Source: Christiangramia sabulilitoris (GTDB taxonomy: Bacteria > Bacteroidota > Bacteroidia > Flavobacteriales > Flavobacteriaceae). From it: a stretch of 64,000 nt of DNA. This document shows, piece by piece, positions 50,037-59,179 of the stretch. The position numbers were made by a program, and so were the translations under genes. Within the stretch, counting starts at the first letter, position 1. Each line of letters begins with the position of its first letter. The notes below the pieces were generated by a model. The model was not told the DNA's origin and did no database searches. It saw only the letters and a list, made by a program, of their open reading frames with translations. The stretch covers positions 992,001-1,056,000 of the forward strand of contig NZ_VHSF01000001.1 of NCBI RefSeq assembly GCF_007050985.1, read 5' to 3'.

Positions 50037-50636
50037 GTGAAAGAAGATATTTTAAATACGGCCGCAGAGATGTTCCTAAATTATGGTTTCAAAAGTGTGA
50101 CCATGGATGACATTGCCGAAAAACTGGGTATCTCCAAGAAAACCATTTACAACCATTATTCCACAAAGAGTAAACTGGTGCTTTCTACGAGTCATCATAT
50201 TTTTGAAAAGATCAATACCGGAATTGAAAAGATTCGGGAAAAACAACAAAACCCGATCAAAGAGAATTTTGAGATTAAGCGCTTTGTAATACATCATCTT
50301 AAGGACGAGAATACCTCTCCACATTTTCAGTTACAGAAATACTATCCTAAAGCTTTTGAAAGTCTTAAAGGAAAACAATTTCAACTTTTAGACAATTGTA
50401 TTAGCGATAATATTAACCGTGGAATTAAAAGCGGTTATTATCGTAAAGATCTTCCTGTAGATTTTATTAGCCGTATTCATTTCGTTGGGATGCTGGGCAT
50501 CAAGGATGTCAACCTTTTTCCCGTAGAGAAATACAGCCACTCAAAATTGATGGATTACTTCCTTGAATATCACTTGCGTGCTATCTGCACCCCAAAAGGA
50601 ATAGAAACCTTAGAAGAAATTTTAAATGAAAAATAA
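50037..50636 (+). CDS. TetR/AcrR family repressor
   Basis: A 199-residue transcription repressor. The N-terminal helix-turn-helix lies at about residues 1-48: MKEDILNTAAEMFLNYGFKS, VTMDDIAEKLGISKKTIYNH, YSTKSKL. The C-terminal helical domain would bind an effector. The start is a GTG at 50037, the only start that gives the usual N-terminus. It is the first gene of an efflux operon, overlaps tolC by 11 bp, and an operator-like repeat overlaps its promoter, so it most likely controls the whole operon in response to an exported compound. The ligand is unknown. Confidence 0.93.
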   Translation: MKEDILNTAAEMFLNYGFKSVTMDDIAEKLGISKKTIYNHYSTKSKLVLSTSHHIFEKINTGIEKIREKQQNPIKENFEIKRFVIHHLKDENTSPHFQLQKYYPKAFESLKGKQFQLLDNCISDNINRGIKSGYYRKDLPVDFISRIHFVGMLGIKDVNLFPVEKYSHSKLMDYFLEYHLRAICTPKGIETLEEILNEK

Positions 50637-52065
50637 ACTCACTTTTATATTTAGTTTCCTGTTTACATTTTCTGCCGGCCTTATGGCACAGGAACAACCA
50701 AATCAAACCTATAGTTTCTCTCTCGCCGAAGCCATTGAATTCGGGATCGAGAATAATTATCAATCCCGGATTGCTGAAAAAGATATTGAGATCGCTTTGA
50801 AAAAAAAATGGGAGATTATCGCACAGGGTTTACCGCAAATAAGTGGTGCAGTAGATTATCAGAATTTTTTAAAACAACCGGTAACGCTATTACCTGCCGC
50901 TGCATTTGATAATACTGAAAGCACCATTGATATTGTACAGGAGTACTTTAATAATGTAGAAAGAAACAATACCCCGGTAGATGCTCCTGAAGGTTTTATC
51001 CCGGTGAGATTTGGAACAAAACAAAGCGTGAATGCCAATGCTACCTGGAGCCAGTTAATTTTTGACGGAACTTATATAGTTGGGATTCAATCTGTGCAAA
51101 CCCTCCTGCAAATTTCAAAGAATGCCAAAACTAAAACCGATCTTGAAATAAAGAAAGCCGTGATCAATGCTTATGGTAACGTACTTCTTGCTGAAGAAAG
51201 TGTTGAGATCTACAGAAAAAATGTCAGGACTTTACAAAAAACCTATGACGACACTAAACTAATTTTTGAAAACGGGTTAACCGAACAGGAAGATGTTGAG
51301 CAATTGGAAATAACGCTGATCAACCTTAAAAACAACCTCAACAGAAGCGAAAGAATGAGAAGCATCGCTTACGAAATGCTGAACTTAAGTCTGGGTATCC
51401 CGGTTGAAAATAAAGTGATTCTTACCAATAACCTGAATGAATTGGCGATAAAATTTTATGAACCAGAACTTCTGGAAGAAAATATTCCGGTAGAGGACAA
51501 TATTGATTACCGAATTGCCAAAAATTCGGCTGAATCGGCCCAGATACAGATCAGACTTCAAAAAGCCAGGGCTTTACCTACCCTAACCGGGTTTGTGAAT
51601 TACGGTTACCAGGGATTTAGCGATGAATTTACCTTCCTGAACGGAAACCAGGAATATTTTGGACAGTCCATCCTGGGAATAAGTCTTAATATTCCCATTT
51701 TTAGTAGTGGCATGAGAAGTTCCAGAACAAAGCAGCGGGAAATTGAATATGAACAAGCTTTATTGAACCTGGAACGAACTGAGAATGAAGTGAAGGGACA
51801 AATCAATATGGCCAGGAGTGAATATGATTATGCCATAGAAAATTACCAAAACTCTTTAAGAAACCTGGAGCTTGCAGAGCGGATAGAAAAAAAGAATCAG
51901 GTTAAATTTTTTGAAGGTATCGCCAGCAGCTTTGAACTAAGTGAAGCACAACGCCAGCTTTACACGGCACAACAAAATTATTTACAATCCATGTACAACG
52001 TGATCACAGCTAAGGTTGAGCTGGAAAACTTACTCGATGACAGAACCTATAACGATGAAAACTAA
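50626..52065 (+). CDS. TolC-family outer-membrane efflux channel
   Basis: A 479-residue outer-membrane channel of a tripartite pump. A signal peptide (about 1-22, ending GLMAQ) is followed by two long coiled-coil repeats typical of the family: FSLAEAIEFGIENNYQSRIA, then the second copy near PVEDNIDYRIAKNSAESAQ. Heptad-rich stretches such as NRSERMRSIAYEMLNLSLG and the C-terminal YNVITAKVELENLL are present. It overlaps tetR by 11 bp and is followed by the adaptor gene, so it belongs to the tetR-controlled operon. Confidence 0.92.
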   Translation: MKNKLTFIFSFLFTFSAGLMAQEQPNQTYSFSLAEAIEFGIENNYQSRIAEKDIEIALKKKWEIIAQGLPQISGAVDYQNFLKQPVTLLPAAAFDNTESTIDIVQEYFNNVERNNTPVDAPEGFIPVRFGTKQSVNANATWSQLIFDGTYIVGIQSVQTLLQISKNAKTKTDLEIKKAVINAYGNVLLAEESVEIYRKNVRTLQKTYDDTKLIFENGLTEQEDVEQLEITLINLKNNLNRSERMRSIAYEMLNLSLGIPVENKVILTNNLNELAIKFYEPELLEENIPVEDNIDYRIAKNSAESAQIQIRLQKARALPTLTGFVNYGYQGFSDEFTFLNGNQEYFGQSILGISLNIPIFSSGMRSSRTKQREIEYEQALLNLERTENEVKGQINMARSEYDYAIENYQNSLRNLELAERIEKKNQVKFFEGIASSFELSEAQRQLYTAQQNYLQSMYNVITAKVELENLLDDRTYNDEN

Positions 52066-52087
52066 TCTCCACTATATTAAAAAGAAC

Positions 52088-53257
52088 ATGAAAAAATTAA
52101 TACTACTATTTGGACTATCCCTGTTTTTGGTTTCCTGTGGCGGAGACGAGGAAACTAAATCTATAGAACAGGTCATCGAAAGTGAAGACCTGAGCCAGAT
52201 CAAAGCAAAAAAATCTGAATTAAGCGACCAGCAGGCTAAGATCGCAGGACAAATTGATGAACTGGATGAAGCGATCAAAAAATTGGACAAGAACCGCAGA
52301 ATGGATCTGGTTAGCATTTATAAAGTAACCGATACTCTGTTCAAGCATTATGCTGAAGTACAGGGTAATGTCGCCACAGATGAGAATATTATCATCTACC
52401 CGGAATTTTCAGGCATTCTTACTGAAGTATTGGTAAATGAGGGTCAGAAAGTTTCCAAAGGCCAGGTTCTGGCCAGAATTGATGACGGTGGACTAAGAAA
52501 CGAACTTGCTCAACTGGACGCCCAGGCAAAACTCGCAAAAACAACCTATGAAAGACAAAAAAGATTATGGGAACAAAATATAGGTTCAGAAATGCAATAT
52601 CTGGAAGCAGAAACTAATTATGAAGCCTTACAAAGTTCTGTAAACAGTTTAAAATCAAGACTGGGTAAAACAGTGGTTAGAGCACCTTTTAGCGGCGTTG
52701 TAGATGAAGTAATTAGTGAACAGGGTGAAGTGGTAAATCCCGGACAGAATCAGCTCTTTAGATTAATAAGCCTCGATAAAATGTATGTGGAGGCAGATGT
52801 CCCCGAAAATTATCTTAATACTGTTTCAAAAGGCACCGACGTAAAAGTAAGTATCGGCTCTGTGGGCCGTGAATTTGAGGGAAAGATAAGCCAGGTGGGA
52901 AACAATATTAATCCTAATAACAGGACATTTAGAATCGAGGTTGCTGTACCAAATGAAAAAGATCTTATCAAACCAAACCAGATCGCCACTATAAAATTAA
53001 ATGACTACACTTCAGAAAATGCCATAGTAATTCCAGAAAGCAGCATTCAGAAAAATGCCATGGGCGAAAACATTGTTTATGTGCTGGAGCAGGAAAATGA
53101 CAAGGATTTTGGAACAGCTAAAAAAGTAGTCGTGGAAACAGGACTGGTTTATAATGATTCGATAGAAATAAAACAAGGGCTTACTTCAGGGCAGATCTTA
53201 ATTACAGATGGTGCCAAAAATATTCGCGATGGCCAGGAAGTTAAATTCAGAAAATAA
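52088..53257 (+). CDS. RND efflux periplasmic adaptor (membrane fusion protein)
   Basis: A 389-residue lipoprotein adaptor linking the RND pump to the TolC channel. The lipobox is LFLVSC with Cys17. A coiled-coil segment lies at about 30-75. The barrel-sandwich halves follow, with GILTEVLVNEGQKVSKGQVL and VVRAPFSGVVDEVISEQGEV, and the C-terminal beta-barrel has VYVLEQENDKDFG. The ATG at 52088 starts the signal peptide directly; an in-frame ATG at 52055, overlapping the tolC stop, is possible. It lies 5 bp before the RND pump gene. Confidence 0.93.
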   Translation: MKKLILLFGLSLFLVSCGGDEETKSIEQVIESEDLSQIKAKKSELSDQQAKIAGQIDELDEAIKKLDKNRRMDLVSIYKVTDTLFKHYAEVQGNVATDENIIIYPEFSGILTEVLVNEGQKVSKGQVLARIDDGGLRNELAQLDAQAKLAKTTYERQKRLWEQNIGSEMQYLEAETNYEALQSSVNSLKSRLGKTVVRAPFSGVVDEVISEQGEVVNPGQNQLFRLISLDKMYVEADVPENYLNTVSKGTDVKVSIGSVGREFEGKISQVGNNINPNNRTFRIEVAVPNEKDLIKPNQIATIKLNDYTSENAIVIPESSIQKNAMGENIVYVLEQENDKDFGTAKKVVVETGLVYNDSIEIKQGLTSGQILITDGAKNIRDGQEVKFRK

Positions 53258-53262
53258 GCAGA

Positions 53263-56200
53263 ATGAAATTAGATAAAGAATTCAAACTCTCCTCCTGGGC
53301 CATAGACAACAAGATGACGGTGTATGTCATCATAGCCATCATCATGATTGGCGGGCTACTGTCTTATTACAGCATGCCCAGAGAGTCGTTCCCTGAAATT
53401 ATTGAGACTAAAATATATGTAAGCTCGATCAATCCCGGGAATTCTGCAGAAGATGTGGAGAAATTCATTACTGAACCTCTGGAAGAGGAATTTAATGATG
53501 TTGGCGGCGTAAAAGAGATCACTTCCACTACTCTACAGGATTACTCACTGGTGATCGTGGAATTTGAGGAAGAGGTAAACGTAGATGTTGCCAAGCAAAA
53601 GATAAAGGATAAGGTAGATTTGGTGAAGGCTGAAACCACCTGGCCAACCCTGGATAACGGAGCAAAAGTAGAACCTAATGTATTCGACCTCAACCTTTCT
53701 GAAGAGCAGCCTATACTTAATATCAACCTAACTGGCGACTATACGGTCCAGCAATTAAAGGACTACGCTGAATATCTGCAGGAAAAGATCGAATTATTAC
53801 CCCAGATCAAAGAAGCAAGCATTCGTGGTGCCGAAGAAATGGAAGTTGAGATTGCTGTGGATATTTATAAAATGAGTGCTTCAGAGGTAAGTTTTCAGGA
53901 TATTATTAGCGCGGTAGGTTCAGAAAACAGGACGATATCCGGAGGTAATATTATCACCAGTGGAGTACAAAAGAATATCAGGATCATTGGAGAGATCGAA
54001 GATCCCAAAGAGCTGGAAAATGTGGTGGTAAAAAGAGAAGGTGGTAACATTTTTTTAAAGGATATCGCCAGTATCAATTTTCAGGAAAAGGACGCTACAA
54101 CCTACGCACGTGAATATGGTGAGCCGGTAGTTATGCTGGATGTTAAGAAACGTAGCGGAAAAAACATGATCGAGGCCGTAGATGAGATCAAGGAGATCGT
54201 AAGGAAAGAACAGGAGGAATACCTGCCAGAATCCTTAGAAATAAGCCTTACCAATGACCTTTCTACAGACACCAGAAACCAGGTAAATGACCTGGTAAAT
54301 AACATCATTTTCGGGGTGATCCTGGTAGTTTTGGTACTGATGTTTTTCCTGGGCTTTAGAAATTCTCTATTTGTTGGTCTGGCTATTCCGCTTTCCATGT
54401 TTCTTTCGTATATCATTTTATCCAGTCTTGGTTACACCCTTAATACAATGGTATTATTTGCCCTGGTCATGGGACTGGGAATGCTGGTTGATAACGGGAT
54501 CGTGGTTGTTGAAAACGTTTATACCTTAATGGATGAAGGCTGGCCTAGGATCAAAGCTGCCAAACAGGGACTAGGTGAGATCGCATGGCCAATTATCGCC
54601 TCGACTGCAACAACTCTTATGGCGTTCTTCCCACTGGGATTATGGCCGGGAACTATCGGGAAATTCATGGTGATATTTCCAATTACCCTCTCCATAGTTT
54701 TAGGGTCATCCCTTTTTGTGGCTTTAATCATCAACTCCATGTTAACCTCTCAGTTCATGAAAACTGAAGAAGGAAGGATCTCAAAAAAGAGACTTATAAG
54801 AATCAGTATCATCATGGCCATCACAGGAATCGTATTGCTGGTATCAGGATTTCTACTAAAAATAGGAGTTTTAAGGGCATTGGGTAATCTTACCCTTCTG
54901 GGAGTGATCCTGCTTTGGTTTTATAAATATGTTCTTTCTGGCGCGGTAAAATACTTTCAGTTTAAATCATTGAAGAAACTGGAAAGCAACTACGAACGTT
55001 TTCTAAAATTCGCCCTGAGAGGAAGAAAGGCTTATGGTTTCTTCTTCGGAACCCTGCTATTGTTATTTCTTTCTTTCGTCCTGATTGGATTGGTGCAGCC
55101 GGATGTGCTCTTCTTCCCGGAAAATCAACCCAAGCAGGTGATCACATATATAGAATATCCAGAAGGTACAGACATTGAGAAGACTAACAGACTCACAAGG
55201 AAAATAGAAGATCAGATCTTTAATGTCGTAGAAAAATACGAGGATGAAGATGGTTATAATTACATGGTAGAATCTGTGATCTCGCAGGTTGGTGAAGGAG
55301 CGGGAAATCCCCAAACAGATGGCGGCCAGCAAAACGCCATGCCTCACAAGGGAAAAGTGACCATCGTGATGCGTGAATTCAAAAAACGCCGTGGAGTGGA
55401 AAGTTCTCAGGTTCTGGCTGAAGTAAGGGAAGCCGTCAATGAATTCCCCGGTGCTTCCATTCAGGTAGAAAAAGATGCCGCCGGACCTCCATCAGGATAT
55501 CCTATCAATATGGAGTTAAAGGGTGAAGATTATGAATCCATGCTGGCAGAAGCCGAAAACCTGAGATCCTATATTCAGGAATTGAGTATTCCGGGAATCG
55601 AAGAGTTAAAAATTGATGTCAATAAATCTAAACCTGAACTTGATGTTAGAGTAGACCGAAGAAAAGCCGGCCAACTGGGGGTTTCTACCACGCAGGTAGG
55701 TCAGACCCTTAGACGGGCTATATATGGGGAAGAAGTATCTACCTATAAAGAAGGTGATGATGATTATGAGGTGAATGTGCGGTTTAACGAGGAATACAGG
55801 TATGATGAGAATGCGCTTTTCAATCAGCCCATCACCTTTAAAGACCAAAATTCAGGACAAACCAGGCAGATCCCTATTTCTTCTCTGATAGAAACCGAAG
55901 TAGCTTCCTCTTTCAGCTCGATAAAAAGAAAAGACCTCAAAAGGGTGATCACGGTTTATTCCAACGTACTTCAGGGTTATAATGGTAACCAGATCGTAGA
56001 TCAATTAAAAACAGCTCTGAAAAATTATGAAATGCCAGATGATATTTCTCTGGAATTTACGGGAGAACAGGAAGAGCAGGAAGAAAACATGAATTTCCTA
56101 TTAAAAGCATTATTAATTGCCCTGGGAGGAATCTTATTAATTCTGGTGGCTCAGTTTAACTCTGTTTCCAAACCAATCATAATTTTAATGGCGGTAGTCT

Positions 56201-56724
56201 TGAGTTTGGTCGGGGTGTTCTTGGGCTTGATCATCTTTCAGATGGATTTTATCATTATCATGACGATGATGGGTATTATATCACTAGCAGGGATCGTAGT
56301 GAATAATGCGATCGTACTAATAGATTATACCCAGATATTAATAGATCGCAAGAAAAAAGAACTTGGACTTGATAATGATGAGCTTCTTACCAGGGCACAA
56401 TATTTTGATGTAATCGTAAGAGGTGGAAAATCCAGGTTAAGACCTGTATTGCTTACAGCAATTACCACAGTACTTGGGTTAATACCGCTCGCTGTTGGTC
56501 TGAACATTGATTTCTTTGGCTTAATTACAGATTATGATCCGGGAGTTTATATTGGAGGTGATAATGTGATCTTCTGGGGACCACTTGCCTGGACCGTGAT
56601 CTTCGGACTGGTTTTCGCAACCTTCCTCACCCTAGTGGTAGTCCCGGTTATGTTCTATCTCGTGAACCGTGCGAAAGTAAGATTTGCAGATAAACGTAAA
56701 GAGAGGCAATTAAGTAAAGCCTGA
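53263..56724 (+). CDS. RND efflux permease (AcrB/HAE1 type)
   Basis: A 1153-residue inner-membrane proton/drug antiporter. Twelve membrane segments surround two large periplasmic domains. TM4 carries GLGMLVDNGIVVVENV, with D410 followed by Asn; in AcrB two adjacent aspartates are present here. The second half has GIVVNNAIVLIDYTQ. A hydrophilic loop with DEDGYNYMVESVISQVGEGA separates the halves. Substrate range cannot be told. It is the last gene of the operon and ends at a strong terminator (56731-56768). Confidence 0.93.
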   Translation: MKLDKEFKLSSWAIDNKMTVYVIIAIIMIGGLLSYYSMPRESFPEIIETKIYVSSINPGNSAEDVEKFITEPLEEEFNDVGGVKEITSTTLQDYSLVIVEFEEEVNVDVAKQKIKDKVDLVKAETTWPTLDNGAKVEPNVFDLNLSEEQPILNINLTGDYTVQQLKDYAEYLQEKIELLPQIKEASIRGAEEMEVEIAVDIYKMSASEVSFQDIISAVGSENRTISGGNIITSGVQKNIRIIGEIEDPKELENVVVKREGGNIFLKDIASINFQEKDATTYAREYGEPVVMLDVKKRSGKNMIEAVDEIKEIVRKEQEEYLPESLEISLTNDLSTDTRNQVNDLVNNIIFGVILVVLVLMFFLGFRNSLFVGLAIPLSMFLSYIILSSLGYTLNTMVLFALVMGLGMLVDNGIVVVENVYTLMDEGWPRIKAAKQGLGEIAWPIIASTATTLMAFFPLGLWPGTIGKFMVIFPITLSIVLGSSLFVALIINSMLTSQFMKTEEGRISKKRLIRISIIMAITGIVLLVSGFLLKIGVLRALGNLTLLGVILLWFYKYVLSGAVKYFQFKSLKKLESNYERFLKFALRGRKAYGFFFGTLLLLFLSFVLIGLVQPDVLFFPENQPKQVITYIEYPEGTDIEKTNRLTRKIEDQIFNVVEKYEDEDGYNYMVESVISQVGEGAGNPQTDGGQQNAMPHKGKVTIVMREFKKRRGVESSQVLAEVREAVNEFPGASIQVEKDAAGPPSGYPINMELKGEDYESMLAEAENLRSYIQELSIPGIEELKIDVNKSKPELDVRVDRRKAGQLGVSTTQVGQTLRRAIYGEEVSTYKEGDDDYEVNVRFNEEYRYDENALFNQPITFKDQNSGQTRQIPISSLIETEVASSFSSIKRKDLKRVITVYSNVLQGYNGNQIVDQLKTALKNYEMPDDISLEFTGEQEEQEENMNFLLKALLIALGGILLILVAQFNSVSKPIIILMAVVLSLVGVFLGLIIFQMDFIIIMTMMGIISLAGIVVNNAIVLIDYTQILIDRKKKELGLDNDELLTRAQYFDVIVRGGKSRLRPVLLTAITTVLGLIPLAVGLNIDFFGLITDYDPGVYIGGDNVIFWGPLAWTVIFGLVFATFLTLVVVPVMFYLVNRAKVRFADKRKERQLSKA

Positions 56725-56730
56725 TAAAAT

Positions 56731-56768
56731 AAAAACCCCGAAGCCTTGCTCCGGGGTTTTTATTTTAT
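56731..56768. terminator. Bidirectional terminator
   Basis: AAAAACCCCG-AAGCCTTGCTC-CGGGGTTTTT with A and T runs on both sides. It ends the efflux operon and the minus-strand YwqK-like gene. Confidence 0.9.
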
Positions 56769-56781
56769 CTACTTGTTTTTT

Positions 56782-57144
56782 TTATTCATTAACAAGAGCA
56801 CTATTACTATTCCAGGTGTTCACGTTGGCGATCACGCTATTTTGATAGTCCACTTCAGTAAGTTTATCTTCAGACCAGAAAAACCATTTTCCTTCCTTTT
56901 TACCGTTCCTGTAATTTGCGATGGCTGTCTTTTCACCGTTTTGGTCGTAAGAAATCCATTCTCCATGGAGTCTGCCATCCTTGTACGTACCTTCCTGTCT
57001 AATACTTCCATCTTCATAATAAAAGGTTCCTTTGATTAATCCATCCTGTTGTTCAAAAACAGGCTTTGGTGCATTTTCCTGCGCCATCATTGTTCCTCCT
57101 GCAACGAAAATGGCAGCAAAAAATATATTTTTAAATCTCTTCAT
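56782..57144 (-). CDS. Secreted MORN-repeat (YwqK-like) protein
   Basis: A 120-residue exported protein with a signal peptide (about 1-22, ending GTMMAQ). The mature part has tandem MORN-like repeats: YYEDGSIRQEGTYKDGRLHG, EWISYDQNGEKTAIANYRNG and KKEGKWFFWSEDKLTEVDY. This matches YwqK-like proteins, which some databases label antitoxins, but no toxin gene is adjacent and a structural role is as likely. A full -33/-7 promoter (57172-57201) lies 28 bp upstream. Confidence 0.75.
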   Translation of the reverse strand: MKRFKNIFFAAIFVAGGTMMAQENAPKPVFEQQDGLIKGTFYYEDGSIRQEGTYKDGRLHGEWISYDQNGEKTAIANYRNGKKEGKWFFWSEDKLTEVDYQNSVIANVNTWNSNSALVNE

Positions 57145-57171
57145 AGCTCTTTTTCATTTAGTATTGCTTAT

Positions 57172-57201
57172 CAAATATAGCGAAAGTTAACAAAAAATCA
57201 A
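57172..57201 (-). promoter_or_regulatory. Promoter of the MORN-repeat gene
   Basis: On the minus strand TTG (57199-57201), a 19-nt spacer and TATATTTG (57172-57179) fit both promoter elements. The start codon is 28 bp downstream. Confidence 0.7.
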
Positions 57202-57340
57202 TAATTAGGTAACGTTAAGTTAACATTGAAGATGTTAAATATTGATCTTCAATACTTTTAGAATTAACAAAAAAGCCCTCCGAAAATTAAAATCAGATAA
57301 TTTTTAGTAGCGAAAGGTTCAGTAAAACTGTTTAACTTCT

Positions 57341-57348
57341 TACTTTTG
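57341..57348 (+). promoter_or_regulatory. aspS promoter box
   Basis: TACTTTTG matches TAnnTTTG. It lies 27 bp before the chosen ATG and overlaps an upstream in-frame start, which excludes the latter. Confidence 0.55.
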
Positions 57349-57374
57349 TGCCCATTCTAAATTTGAAGGATAAA

Positions 57375-59123
57375 ATGTACAGAAGTCATACCTGCGGTGA
57401 ACTAAACGCACAACAGATTGGAAAAAAAGTTACTCTCTCCGGATGGGTACAAAAGGTTAGAAATAAAGGTTTTATGATCTGGGTAGATCTGCGTGACCGC
57501 TATGGCTTAACTCAGTTGATTTTCGATGAGGAACGATCCTCTAAAGAGCTAATGGATAAAGCCGGTAGCCTGGCCCGGGAATTTGTGATCCAGGTAGAAG
57601 GAACGGTTATAGAAAGAGAATCCAAAAACCCGAATATTGCAACTGGTGAAATAGAAGTTCTGGTAGAAGATTTCAAAATTCTGAATTCCTCTAAAACTCC
57701 TCCATTTACTATTGAAGATGACACGGACGGAGGCGAAGATCTTAGGATGAAATACAGGTACCTGGATATTCGAAGAAATCCGGTAAAAAATAAACTCATG
57801 TTCCGTCACCAGGTAGGTATGAAGGTGAGAAACTATCTTTCTAATGAAGGGTTCATAGAAATTGAAACTCCTTACCTTATAAAATCCACGCCTGAAGGTG
57901 CACGGGATTTTGTAGTACCAAGCAGGATGAACGAAGGGCAGTTTTATGCACTTCCGCAGTCACCACAAACTTTTAAACAGTTACTGATGGTTGGAGGTAT
58001 GGATAAATATTTCCAGATCGTGAAATGTTTCAGGGATGAAGACCTTAGGGCAGATCGCCAGCCGGAATTTACCCAGATAGACTGTGAAATGGCATTCGTG
58101 GAACAGGAAGATATCCTGAATATTTTTGAAGGTCTTACCAGGCATTTACTAAAGGAGATAAAAGGTGTAGACGTAGCCGAGTTCCCTAGAATGACCTACG
58201 ATGAGGCGATGAAAAAATACGGGAACGACAAACCGGATATTCGTTTCGGGATGGAGTTTGCAGAACTGGATGATTTAGCTAAAAATAAGGGCTTTAATGT
58301 ATTCGATCAGCAGGAACTAGTGGTTGGAATCGCGGTTCCCGGAGCTGCTGTTTATACCAGAAAAGAAATAGATAATTTAATTTCCTGGGTTAAAAGACCT
58401 CAGGTAGGCGCAAATGGTTTGGTTTGGGCTAAATATAACGAAGACAGCAGCCTTAAATCATCTGTAGATAAATTCTACTCCCAGGAAGATCTTAAAGCCT
58501 GGGCACAAGCAACCGGTGCGAAACCTGGAGATCTTATTTTGGTGATGGCCGGTGATGCCGCTAAAACCAGAACACAGCTTAGTGCTTTGAGAATGCATTT
58601 AGGAAATGAGCTGGGATTAAGAAAAGCCGATGAATTCGCTCCATTATGGGTAGTAGATTTCCCTCTTCTTGAATGGGATGAAGAAACCGAAAGGTTCCAT
58701 GCAATGCACCATCCATTTACTTCTCCTAAAAAAGAAGATTTCGCACTTTTGGAAACAGAACCTGGGAAAGTGAGAGCAAACGCTTATGATCTTGTGCTGA
58801 ATGGAAATGAAATTGGCGGTGGTTCTATCAGGATCCACGATAAGGAGACCCAATCCCAGATGTTCAAATATTTAGGATTTACTCCTGAAGAAGCTAAAGA
58901 ACAATTTGGATTTCTAATGGATGCTTTCCAGTATGGTGCGCCTCCACATGGCGGAATAGCCTTTGGATTCGACAGATTGGTTGCGATCCTGGGTGGCCAG
59001 GAAAGTATACGTGATTTTATTGCTTTCCCTAAGAACAACTCGGGACGCGATGTCATGATAGATGCTCCTGCCAAACTTGATGCAGAGCAGCTCAGCGAAT
59101 TACATCTGCAATTGAAATCATAA
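57375..59123 (+). CDS. aspS: Aspartyl-tRNA synthetase
   Basis: Class II synthetase charging tRNA-Asp. The 582 residues match the bacterial type: an N-terminal anticodon-binding OB domain ([31 protein letters not shown]), the catalytic core with [20 protein letters not shown] and [20 protein letters not shown], the inserted GAD domain, and the C-terminal motif 3 [15 protein letters not shown] good ribosome-binding site AAGGA precedes the ATG at 57375. The discriminating/non-discriminating status cannot be read from the sequence. A terminator follows 7 bp later. Confidence 0.97.
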   Translation: MYRSHTCGELNAQQIGKKVTLSGWVQKVRNKGFMIWVDLRDRYGLTQLIFDEERSSKELMDKAGSLAREFVIQVEGTVIERESKNPNIATGEIEVLVEDFKILNSSKTPPFTIEDDTDGGEDLRMKYRYLDIRRNPVKNKLMFRHQVGMKVRNYLSNEGFIEIETPYLIKSTPEGARDFVVPSRMNEGQFYALPQSPQTFKQLLMVGGMDKYFQIVKCFRDEDLRADRQPEFTQIDCEMAFVEQEDILNIFEGLTRHLLKEIKGVDVAEFPRMTYDEAMKKYGNDKPDIRFGMEFAELDDLAKNKGFNVFDQQELVVGIAVPGAAVYTRKEIDNLISWVKRPQVGANGLVWAKYNEDSSLKSSVDKFYSQEDLKAWAQATGAKPGDLILVMAGDAAKTRTQLSALRMHLGNELGLRKADEFAPLWVVDFPLLEWDEETERFHAMHHPFTSPKKEDFALLETEPGKVRANAYDLVLNGNEIGGGSIRIHDKETQSQMFKYLGFTPEEAKEQFGFLMDAFQYGAPPHGGIAFGFDRLVAILGGQESIRDFIAFPKNNSGRDVMIDAPAKLDAEQLSELHLQLKS

Positions 59124-59130
59124 ATAATTT

Positions 59131-59155
59131 ATCCCGCTTAAAGCGGGATTTTTTA
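59131..59155 (+). terminator. aspS terminator
   Basis: ATCCCGCTT-AAAGCGGGAT with TTTTTT after it forms a 9-bp stem directly downstream of aspS. Confidence 0.9.
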
Positions 59156-59179
59156 TATTCACAGGCTAATTATTAAGAG

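Noticed and set aside
56782-57144. YwqK-like gene as the antitoxin of a toxin-antitoxin pair
   Set aside because: It has a signal peptide and no neighbouring toxin gene; the antitoxin label of the family is not supported here.
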